NCBI GenBank assembly: GCA_002478485.1
Contig: DLOL01000079.1
Coordinates: 18,954 to 25,501 of the forward strand
DNA from: Eubacteriaceae bacterium UBA7485
GTDB lineage: Bacteria > Bacillota > Clostridia > Eubacteriales > Eubacteriaceae
Length of the DNA: 6,548 nt
Direction: 5' to 3'
Position 1 is the first letter of the stretch; every line of letters begins with the position of its first letter. A program made the position numbers and the translations under genes. The notes under the pieces were generated by a model. It was not told where the DNA came from and ran no database searches. It saw only the letters and a list, made by a program, of their open reading frames with translations. This document shows, one piece after another, positions 1-4,830 of the stretch.

Positions 1-705
1 GCCTACACGACAAAATACAAAGGAATGAATCTTGCTTCGCCTGAAAAATCAGAGGAAAATTCCACTGAGAAAAAGCCGGAAAGCGGGCTTGACGCGCTTG
101 CAAAAGCCGTCTGCGACGGGCTCAAAGAAGAGACGGTGAGCCTGACGGAAGAACTGCTCACCATCATGCCGCCCATGGAGATCGTCAACGGAGGCCTGAT
201 TCCGGGGCTTGATCAGATTGGAGCGCTCTTTGAAACAGGAGAAGCTTTTCTCCCGAACCTTCTGTTTTCAGCAGACGCGGTTCAAGGCGGGTTTGAAAAG
301 ATCAAAGCGGCGATGGCGGGGGAAGAGCATCAGGTGAAAGGCGAGGTGCTGCTGGCCACGGTTGAAGGGGATGTGCATGATATCGGAAAAAACATCCTTA
401 AAGTGATCATGGAAAATTACGGTTATGAAATTGTCGATTTGGGGAAGGACGTCAAGGTTCAGGATGTCGTCGAAATGGTGAAAAAACATGACGCTAGACT
501 CCTCGGACTGTCCGCGCTGATGACCACATCGGTCGGAGCGATGGAAGAAACCATTAAAGCGGTTCGGGCCGAAGCTCCAAAATGCAAAATTATGGTGGGA
601 GGCGCCGTGATGACGCCGGAGTTTTCCGAAGAAATCGGCGCAGATTTTTACGGAGCCGATGCTAAAGCGGGCGTGGATATCGCCCGAAAGGTTTTTGAAA
701 ACTGA
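1..705 (+). CDS. metH: Corrinoid (cobalamin)-binding module, probably the C-terminus of a short MetH-type methionine synthase; 5'-truncated
   Basis: The reading frame is open to the left edge, so the gene probably begins outside the window. The first in-frame ATG (25) has AAAGGA directly abutting it with no spacing, which is a poor start. Counting from that ATG, a helical cap domain (about residues 21-100) precedes a Rossmann-like B12 domain (about 105-226). The signature D116-x-H118-x-x-G121 supplies the lower axial histidine to cobalt, and S163 and G192-G193 fit the usual SxL and GG motifs. The stretches LSALMTTSV and CKIMVGGAVMT resemble clostridial short MetH more than the methylamine/methanol corrinoid proteins, but this is from memory. 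MetH passes a methyl group from methyl-THF through cobalamin to homocysteine in the cytosol. The protein stops right after the B12 domain, so it lacks the C-terminal AdoMet reactivation domain of E. coli MetH. The alternative is a stand-alone corrinoid protein starting at 25. The corrinoid-binding role is nearly certain; the MetH assignment is moderate. Confidence 0.82.
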   Translation, partial: AYTTKYKGMNLASPEKSEENSTEKKPESGLDALAKAVCDGLKEETVSLTEELLTIMPPMEIVNGGLIPGLDQIGALFETGEAFLPNLLFSADAVQGGFEKIKAAMAGEEHQVKGEVLLATVEGDVHDIGKNILKVIMENYGYEIVDLGKDVKVQDVVEMVKKHDARLLGLSALMTTSVGAMEETIKAVRAEAPKCKIMVGGAVMTPEFSEEIGADFYGADAKAGVDIARKVFEN

Positions 706-758
706 AAATTGAATGTTGAATTCGGACTTGGATAGGTAAATTAAAAACCATTTGTTTT

Positions 759-763
759 GGAGG
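759..763 (+). promoter_or_regulatory. Ribosome binding site GGAGG fixing the ATG start at 769
   Basis: GGAGG lies 5 nt before ATG 769. An in-frame TTG at 757 overlaps this site and would add four residues, but it has no ribosome binding site of its own, so the ATG is preferred. Confidence 0.8.
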
Positions 764-768
764 AAATT

Positions 769-1059
769 ATGACATACGGTGAACTCAAACCGATCCTTCA
801 ACCGCAGAGCAGAGCCATTTTCCGTGTCTTCTCAGACACGCCGACTGTGATTGACTCAGGCGCCGTCGTCCTTTTCAATGTTCAGGGACTGGATGAAGCG
901 AAGGTCATTACGCTCTACGTGGAAGACTGCATTCAGAGAATTGATTTAAAACTTCCGATTGAACAGTTCAAACAGATGAACTGGGAACAGACATTCGGAA
1001 AGCAGATTTTTAAAGAATCTGATACCGATAAGCCTTTTCCGAACAATCAGGAATTTTAA
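769..1059 (+). CDS. Small uncharacterised cytosolic protein, 96 residues
   Basis: I do not recognise this family. The predicted protein is 96 residues, soluble, with no signal peptide or membrane segment. It reads as a strand-rich N-terminal two thirds (alternating hydrophobic stretches around IDSGAVVLFNVQG and KVITLYVEDCIQRIDL), followed by a short helix (IEQFKQMNW) and a polar tail ending NNQEF. One cysteine is present. The start is set by a good GGAGG site. No terminator is visible in the 63 bp after the corrinoid gene, so the two may be co-transcribed; a hairpin terminator follows five bases after the stop codon. The good ribosome binding site, the open frame bounded by a terminator and the ordinary-looking protein composition argue for a real gene. 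Function is unknown; co-transcription with the corrinoid gene is the only hint. Confidence 0.8.
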   Translation: MTYGELKPILQPQSRAIFRVFSDTPTVIDSGAVVLFNVQGLDEAKVITLYVEDCIQRIDLKLPIEQFKQMNWEQTFGKQIFKESDTDKPFPNNQEF

Positions 1060-1063
1060 CAGG

Positions 1064-1090
1064 AAAAGGATCCCTCGCGGATCCTTTTTT
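1064..1090 (+). terminator. Intrinsic terminator after the 96-residue gene
   Basis: A perfect 10-bp stem pairs AAAAGGATCC (1064-1073) with GGATCCTTTT (1079-1088) around the loop CTCGC, and the T-run extends to 1090. It begins 5 bp after the stop of the upstream gene. The T-run ends 11 bp before the next start codon, which leaves no space for a promoter between them. Confidence 0.85.
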
Positions 1091-1101
1091 AAGAGGGGAA
1101 A

Positions 1102-1431
1102 ATGAAAAACAGAAGAAGTCTTAACGCGCTTCTCTCGATTTTGGTCATTGTTTTAGGGTTTGTCGCGTTTTTTAAGAATCAGCTAATTCCCGGAGGTGTT
1201 CTGGTCGTGTTTGGATTCGGCTTCTTATACATGGTTCTTTCCAATGAGTACTATGAGCAGAATCCGCATCTCTCGCGTGAGCGTCTCCTAAAAAAACTGA
1301 CACTTTCTGAAGCCTATGACATTGTGCTTGAAAACCTTGATGACCTGACGGAAGAGGAGAAAGAGAATCTTTACCGCGCCCTTTTGTTTGAAGAAGTCAA
1401 GGAAGAAAAGAACACTTCAGAATCTTTTTAG
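1102..1431 (+). CDS. Small membrane protein with two predicted transmembrane helices, uncharacterised
   Basis: This is a 109-residue protein with a basic N-terminus (KNRR) and two closely spaced hydrophobic segments (about residues 7-24 and 28-47) separated by a short turn containing NQLIPGG. A charged, probably cytoplasmic tail of about 60 residues follows, rich in Glu and Lys and predicted to be helical (LSEAYDIVLENLDDLTEEE). The positive-inside pattern suggests a hairpin with both ends in the cytoplasm. The ATG at 1102 is preceded by GAGGGG at 1093-1098. The family is not recognised, and the helical acidic tail could be a protein-interaction module, but that is inference. Transcription is puzzling because an intrinsic terminator ends just upstream; readthrough or an upstream promoter would be needed. 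There are 230 non-coding bases downstream. Confidence 0.82.
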   Translation: MKNRRSLNALLSILVIVLGFVAFFKNQLIPGGVLVVFGFGFLYMVLSNEYYEQNPHLSRERLLKKLTLSEAYDIVLENLDDLTEEEKENLYRALLFEEVKEEKNTSESF

Positions 1432-1548
1432 TTTTTTATAAAGCATATAAAAAAATGTTATTCAGATGATAAAGCGGGCATATATTTATCAGGCAATAAA
1501 ATCCTTATTGCTCCGGGTTAAACACCCTTTTCTCCTTAAATATCTATA

Positions 1549-1585
1549 TATGCAGCCGACGTATAGTCGGCTGTATACATTTTTT
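1549..1585 (+). terminator. Intrinsic terminator in the 230-bp gap upstream of the lipoprotein gene
   Basis: A 12-bp stem (1549-1560 with 1566-1577, one G-U pair) has core GCAGCCGAC against GTCGGCTGT around the loop GTATA, followed by six T at 1580-1585. It lies 118 bp after the stop of the membrane-protein gene, so that transcript would have a long 3' tail unless a separate small RNA ends here. The rest of the gap (1432-1661) is AT-rich. It contains a weaker 7-bp hairpin (GCAATAA 1493-1499 with TTATTGC 1505-1511) and a 4-bp hairpin (1515-1527) leading into TTTT. I see no open reading frame with a ribosome binding site there. Confidence 0.82.
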
Positions 1586-1612
1586 GAGGAATTTATAAAA
1601 ATCCGCTTTAAA
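1584..1612 (+). promoter_or_regulatory. Possible weak sigma-A promoter for the lipoprotein gene
   Basis: TTGAGG (1584-1589) and TTTAAA (1607-1612) are separated by 17 bp, each matching four of six consensus bases. A second -10-like element, TATACA (1632-1637), has no good -35 partner. Some promoter must lie between the terminator ending at 1585 and the start codon at 1662, and this is the best spaced candidate. Confidence 0.28.
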
Positions 1613-1661
1613 ACCTGCTGACTGGTTAATTTATACAGATAAGTGAAGAGAGGAGAGATAG

Positions 1662-2096
1662 ATGAAACAAAGACTACGCGCAGCCATCCTGGTCGCGATG
1701 TGCGTGTTGGCGGTGCTGATCATTCAGGGATGTAAAACCGAACAGCCGAAGGAGACGACGCAGGGAGACCCGGCCGCATTTGTTTCCAAGCTCACAGAAA
1801 GTGACTGGAAGGCAACCGTGATGGACACCCAAGTGACCGTTCATGTTGACGCGGACAATAAGGGTTATTTTGAGCTCCCGGATGCGCAACAGGTGCCGTT
1901 CACTTATCAGGTGGAAAGTGTTAATGATTCTAACTCGGAAGCAAAAATAAAAATCACAGTTTCTGATGATGAAAAATATAAAGTGTATAAAGAGGCCGGG
2001 GACGGAACGGCCACTGCTACGTTTGAAGATAAAAACTTGAAACTAGAACTTCACGGAATGAGCATCGATCTTACGCCGCAAGCTTCCCAATTCTAA
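1662..2096 (+). CDS. Small secreted lipoprotein, uncharacterised
   Basis: This is a 144-residue protein with a type II (lipoprotein) signal peptide: a basic N-region (KQRLR), a hydrophobic core (residues 7-21) and a lipobox IIQGC with the lipidated cysteine at position 24. Gln at -2 is slightly unusual. A short polar linker (about 25-37) leads into a domain of about 105 residues with alternating hydrophobic/polar patterning (TVHVDADNKGYFEL, EAKIKITV, TATATFEDKNLKLEL), which suggests an antiparallel beta-sheet fold. The protein would sit on the outer face of the membrane. The start is supported by AGGAG at 1651-1655, six bases upstream of ATG. The gene stands alone between two terminators, so it is probably monocistronic. 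No catalytic motif is visible. A binding or stress-related envelope role is possible, but I cannot assign one. Confidence 0.85.
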   Translation: MKQRLRAAILVAMCVLAVLIIQGCKTEQPKETTQGDPAAFVSKLTESDWKATVMDTQVTVHVDADNKGYFELPDAQQVPFTYQVESVNDSNSEAKIKITVSDDEKYKVYKEAGDGTATATFEDKNLKLELHGMSIDLTPQASQF

Positions 2097-2136
2097 AAAA
2101 AGCCGGAGCCCTTTTGACAGGGTTCCGGTTTTTTTT
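2095..2136. terminator. Bidirectional intrinsic terminator between convergent genes
   Basis: A 9-bp stem (CCGGAGCCC at 2103-2111 with GGGTTCCGG at 2120-2128, one G-U pair) is flanked by seven A (2095-2101) and eight T (2129-2136). It therefore works as a T-run terminator on both strands. It starts inside the stop codon of the plus-strand lipoprotein gene and its T-run reaches into the stop codon of the minus-strand folate gene, so both genes share it with almost no spare sequence. Confidence 0.92.
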
Positions 2137-3994
2137 AGTCTAAGCTGAAAAGAGCTTTTCTGAGTGAGCCGATCATATACAGTGAACCGGTGAAGATGTT
2201 GATTTCTCCGGGGGATGATTCCAGGGCCTGATCGAGCGCTTCCTTGGGAGAAGAGAGAGCTTTTACGGGAAGGTGTGTCTTCTCCCGGATGCGTGAAGCC
2301 ATATTTTGCGCGCTCACCGCAATTTCGCTGTCAGGAGTGAGGGTAAAGACGCGTTTTGCGTAGGGAAGGAGGAGATCGAGAGCCAGATCCACATTTTTAT
2401 CTTCCAGCATGCCGAAATAGAGGTTGATTTTCTGACCGTCAAAGCTGTGGTTGATCGTATCGCGAAGCGCCCGGATTCCGCCTTCATTATGCGCCCCGTC
2501 GATTAAAATCAGCGGACTTTTATTGAGGATTTCCATTCTTCCCGGAAAACGAATGTCTTGAAGCGCCTCTCGCACGGCGTCCTGCGGAATGTGAAAGCCG
2601 CGTTTTCTCAGGGCATCGATTGCAGTGAGAGCAGTCAGGCCGTTTAGCTTCTGGTATTCACCTGCAAGACCAAGATGGAAAGAAAAAGGCGTTTTATCTC
2701 CTGTATAGATAAGATCGTGTCCGGTGAGATCGGAATGGATGCAGGTGATTGTGCTGGGGTCGGCGACCGTAAAAGAGGAAGCTCCTTCTTCTTTTGCTTT
2801 TCTTCTGAAAACGTCCAGCACCTTCTGGCTTTGAGGATAGGCGATCACATCGGCTCCTTTTTTGATGATGCCGGCTTTTTCACCCGCGATTTCTTCAAGC
2901 GTGTCACCTAAATACTGGGTGTGCTCAAGGCTGATGCTCATCAGGATGTTCAGGTCTGGATCAGGAATAATATTGGTCGCATCAAGCCTTCCGCCAAGCC
3001 CCACCTCAATCACGTTGATGTCAGTCTTCTTTTCTCGATAGTACATGAGTGCCAGAGCGGTTTCGATTTCAAACCCGGTCGGCTCCGGCTCGCCTTCTGC
3101 GACCAGCTCCTCGCAGGCTTTCCGGATCTTTTGATAAAGGCGGTTGAGATCCTCATCTCCGATCGGTTCTTGATTCACAAGAATGCGTTCTGAAAAATGC
3201 ATCAGTTCGGGCGAGGTGTAGCTGCCAACCCGGTATCCGGACTCTGTGAGAGCCGCTGTCAACATGGCGCACATCGAGCCTTTTCCGTTTGTGCCGGCCA
3301 CGTGAATGTATCGCTGCCCCTTCTCGGGGTTGCCAAGCTTGTCTAGAAGCAGGGATATGGTCTTAAGACCCAGCCGCATGCCCCATTTCCCCTTTGTGGC
3401 AACAAAATGATCAGGAAGTTTTCCTGCATTCCTTTCCGAATACGCGCCGGTATTGATCATGCGCTTTGGTGTAATGATGAGATCGACGCGCTCATCGTGA
3501 GGTTCTTCAGGGACCTCGCCGATCAGTTCATCAAGGGACAGACTGACGCGCGTAATATGGTCCGGAAGGTTTTTTAAGTAACGGTCGTAATATCCGCCTC
3601 CGTAGCCGAGTCTTGCCCCTAATTCGCTGAATTGAAGTCCCGGGACAACAATCAGGTCGATGCTTTCAGGAGAAAGAACCGGACTACCGTCAGGCGGAGA
3701 CGGGATGCCGAAACGGTCTTTTTCCAGATGCTCAAAAGAATCAATCTTTCGCGCTTCCATCTGCCCGGGGCCGGTGATAAGCGGGATGGCGACCGTCTTT
3801 TGATCCTGAAGCGCCTGGCGAATGATGGCATGCGTATCGATTTCCTCTTCCGTGCTAAAATAAATAAACAGGTTATCCGCATTGCGGTAATAGTCTGATT
3901 CAAGAAAAGACCGCGTGATCGCCTCTTGCTTCTGCGCAGACAGGAAATTTCTGCGCCGGTCAGAGGCATTTTTTCGAATGGCTGATTTATCCAT
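2135..3994 (-). CDS. folC: Fusion protein: 5-formyltetrahydrofolate cyclo-ligase (N-terminal) and folylpolyglutamate/dihydrofolate synthase FolC (C-terminal)
   Basis: One uninterrupted 619-residue frame carries two folate enzymes. Residues 1 to about 180 match 5-FCL (MTHFS), which converts 5-formyl-THF plus ATP to 5,10-methenyl-THF. Visible features are the basic N-terminal helix, FGIPSP near 95-100, LIVVPG and the signature LGYGGGYYDR (129-138). Residues from about 185 to 619 match FolC, which adds glutamate to folates (and often to dihydropteroate): RLGLKTISLLLDKLGNP, the P-loop GTNGKGS (234-240), TSPE (260-263, usually TSPH), EVGLGGRLDATN (330-341), LEHTQYLGDT (356-365, usually DH), GEKAGIIK (371-378; K373 is likely the carbamylated lysine), FPGRMEI (483-489) and DGAHN (499-503). 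Each half is close to normal stand-alone length. The start has AGGAG eight bases upstream. The internal Met179 has no ribosome binding site, so separate FolC translation is unlikely. Product activities are inferred from motifs. Confidence 0.93.
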   Translation of the reverse strand: MDKSAIRKNASDRRRNFLSAQKQEAITRSFLESDYYRNADNLFIYFSTEEEIDTHAIIRQALQDQKTVAIPLITGPGQMEARKIDSFEHLEKDRFGIPSPPDGSPVLSPESIDLIVVPGLQFSELGARLGYGGGYYDRYLKNLPDHITRVSLSLDELIGEVPEEPHDERVDLIITPKRMINTGAYSERNAGKLPDHFVATKGKWGMRLGLKTISLLLDKLGNPEKGQRYIHVAGTNGKGSMCAMLTAALTESGYRVGSYTSPELMHFSERILVNQEPIGDEDLNRLYQKIRKACEELVAEGEPEPTGFEIETALALMYYREKKTDINVIEVGLGGRLDATNIIPDPDLNILMSISLEHTQYLGDTLEEIAGEKAGIIKKGADVIAYPQSQKVLDVFRRKAKEEGASSFTVADPSTITCIHSDLTGHDLIYTGDKTPFSFHLGLAGEYQKLNGLTALTAIDALRKRGFHIPQDAVREALQDIRFPGRMEILNKSPLILIDGAHNEGGIRALRDTINHSFDGQKINLYFGMLEDKNVDLALDLLLPYAKRVFTLTPDSEIAVSAQNMASRIREKTHLPVKALSSPKEALDQALESSPGEINIFTGSLYMIGSLRKALFSLD

Positions 3995-4013
3995 CTGTTT
4001 AACTCCTGTACTT

Positions 4014-4044
4014 TTGGTCTTTTCTACATTATAGGCGATATAAA
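4014..4044 (+). promoter_or_regulatory. Possible promoter for the DUF1638-like gene
   Basis: TATAAA (4039-4044) matches five of six -10 bases. The best -35 partner, TTGGTC (4014-4019), is weak and 19 bp away. It would overlap the opposing promoter of the folate fusion gene and give a leader of only about 14 bases. Confidence 0.3.
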
Positions 4045-4058
4045 ATCAAAGAGGACAA
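4028..4058 (-). promoter_or_regulatory. Promoter of the 5-FCL-FolC fusion gene
   Basis: Read on the minus strand, a perfect TATAAT lies at 4033-4028 and TTGTCC (four of six) at 4058-4053, with a slightly long 19-bp spacer. The leader would be roughly 25-30 bases and contains the AGGAG site of the fusion gene. The -35 element overlaps the ribosome binding site region of the divergent plus-strand gene. Confidence 0.5.
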
Positions 4059-4064
4059 AGATTC

Positions 4065-4688
4065 ATGGAAGAATGTTTAATCGCATGCGAGAGTTTTAAA
4101 ACGCATGAGCAGGAAATTCGAAGAATAAAGCCAGATGCGGAGATTGTCTACCTGAGTCTGAAATACCATGAAAAGCCGGAAGGACTTCGGGATAAGATTC
4201 AGGAGCTCATTGACCGTTCCGGAGATAAAAAGATATATCTTCTCTACGGAAAATGCGCAGGCCATGCACCGGGACTGCAGGCGGGGCCGGGAGGGCTTCA
4301 TCTGATGCCTCAGTGCGACTGCGTGGAAATTCTGTCAAAAAACCGAGGGCCGGAAAACCGGAAAGGCGTCTACTTTGTAATCCCCGGACTTTCCAGATCA
4401 GAAGGCTGTCCTTCCCGAGAGCTTGAGAAATATACCGAGCGGTTTGGAATAAAGAGAGGGCTTGAAGCTTTCAGGCGCCTTTACGGCTCTTTTGAAAAGG
4501 TGGTGGTTCTCGGGGAGGATCAGGCGGCACTTCTTGAAGGCGGAAAAATCGCTAGAGCCCTGAATATTCCGATGGAGATCGAGAGTGCGGATATTTCTAA
4601 TCTTGTATCTTTCTTAAATGATGAAGAACCTTTTAAAAAGGGCATATTTACAGAAGGAGAGAAGGTGCCCTATACTTTTCTGCTTTAA
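4065..4688 (+). CDS. DUF1638-like protein, possible corrinoid/one-carbon-associated function
   Basis: This 207-residue soluble protein resembles the DUF1638 family in layout: an N-terminal cysteine-containing strand (C4, C8), a strand ending in SLKYHEKP where the family has an LHxxP-like motif (H35), the segment YLLYGKCAGHAPGLQ (C64, H67), then LMPQCDCVEIL (C84, C86), and a Rossmann-like C-terminal half with VVVLGE near 146-151. The cysteines and histidines at positions 4, 8, 35, 64, 67, 84, 86 and 115 could bind a metal or cofactor, but this is inference. The biochemical role of the family is not known to me. I recall members encoded near corrinoid methyltransferases in acetogens and methanogens, which fits the corrinoid protein and folate enzyme in this window. 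The start has GAGG at 4051-4054, ten bases upstream. It is divergent from the folate fusion gene across 70 bp. Family assignment is by eye. Confidence 0.72.
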   Translation: MEECLIACESFKTHEQEIRRIKPDAEIVYLSLKYHEKPEGLRDKIQELIDRSGDKKIYLLYGKCAGHAPGLQAGPGGLHLMPQCDCVEILSKNRGPENRKGVYFVIPGLSRSEGCPSRELEKYTERFGIKRGLEAFRRLYGSFEKVVVLGEDQAALLEGGKIARALNIPMEIESADISNLVSFLNDEEPFKKGIFTEGEKVPYTFLL

Positions 4689-4689
4689 A

Positions 4690-4723
4690 TTCGCTTTTAC
4701 CGCCTGTGGTAGAATGAAGCGAA
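4690..4723 (+). other. Imperfect hairpin just after the DUF1638-like gene
   Basis: TTCGCTT (4690-4696) pairs perfectly with AAGCGAA (4717-4723), and inside it TACC (4698-4701) pairs with GGTA (4708-4711). It begins one base after the stop codon, so it could protect or end the transcript, but no T-run follows and it is not a standard terminator. It also contains TAGAAT (4710-4715) preceded by TGG, an extended -10-like element without a clear -35. Confidence 0.45.
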
Positions 4724-4736
4724 GGACCGGGATTGG

Positions 4737-4789
4737 ATCAAAATTGTACGGGTGTTTACAATAAACTTTAATTTTGTTACAATTTTGAT
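4737..4789. repeat. 12-bp inverted repeat spanning the ftsX promoter
   Basis: ATCAAAATTGTA (4737-4748) is the exact reverse complement of TACAATTTTGAT (4778-4789), with 29 bp between the arms. The right arm contains the -10 hexamer of the ftsX promoter. Between the arms is a smaller palindrome, GTTTA-CAA-TAAAC (4754-4766), covering the -35 element. TTACAAT also occurs as a direct repeat at 4756 and 4777, 21 bp apart, about two helical turns. Because the left arm lies upstream of the predicted transcript start, this is more likely a protein-binding arrangement than an RNA structure. Confidence 0.7.
4755..4783 (+). promoter_or_regulatory. Strong sigma-A-type promoter for ftsX and the M23 peptidase gene
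   Basis: TTTACA (4755-4760) and TACAAT (4778-4783) each match five of six consensus bases and are exactly 17 bp apart. Transcription would begin near 4790, giving a leader of about 40 bases before the TTG start of ftsX. It is the best promoter on the plus strand of this window. Confidence 0.72.
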
Positions 4790-4819
4790 ACGATTCAGGA
4801 ATTATTTACCATTCGAAAT

Positions 4820-4824
4820 GAGGT
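4820..4824 (+). promoter_or_regulatory. Ribosome binding site GAGGT supporting the TTG start of ftsX
   Basis: GAGGT lies six bases before TTG 4831. The next in-frame start, ATG 4864, has no comparable site and would remove part of the N-terminal cytoplasmic helix, so the TTG is preferred. Confidence 0.7.
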
Positions 4825-4830
4825 CATTTC

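Noticed and set aside
757..768. TTG at 757 as the start of the 96-residue protein
   Set aside because: It overlaps the GGAGG site, which is properly spaced for ATG 769; the TTG has no site of its own.
268..801. Minus-strand 177-codon open frame opposite the corrinoid gene
   Set aside because: It is a shadow of the corrinoid-binding gene, with unusual His/Phe-rich composition and no family motif.
2306..3193. Several plus-strand open frames inside the minus-strand folate fusion gene
   Set aside because: They lie antisense to a gene with clear family motifs, have no convincing ribosome binding sites and no recognisable protein features.
3458..3460. Internal Met179 as a separate start for FolC
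   Set aside because: The 20 bases upstream on the minus strand contain no Shine-Dalgarno-like sequence, so the simplest reading is a single fused protein.
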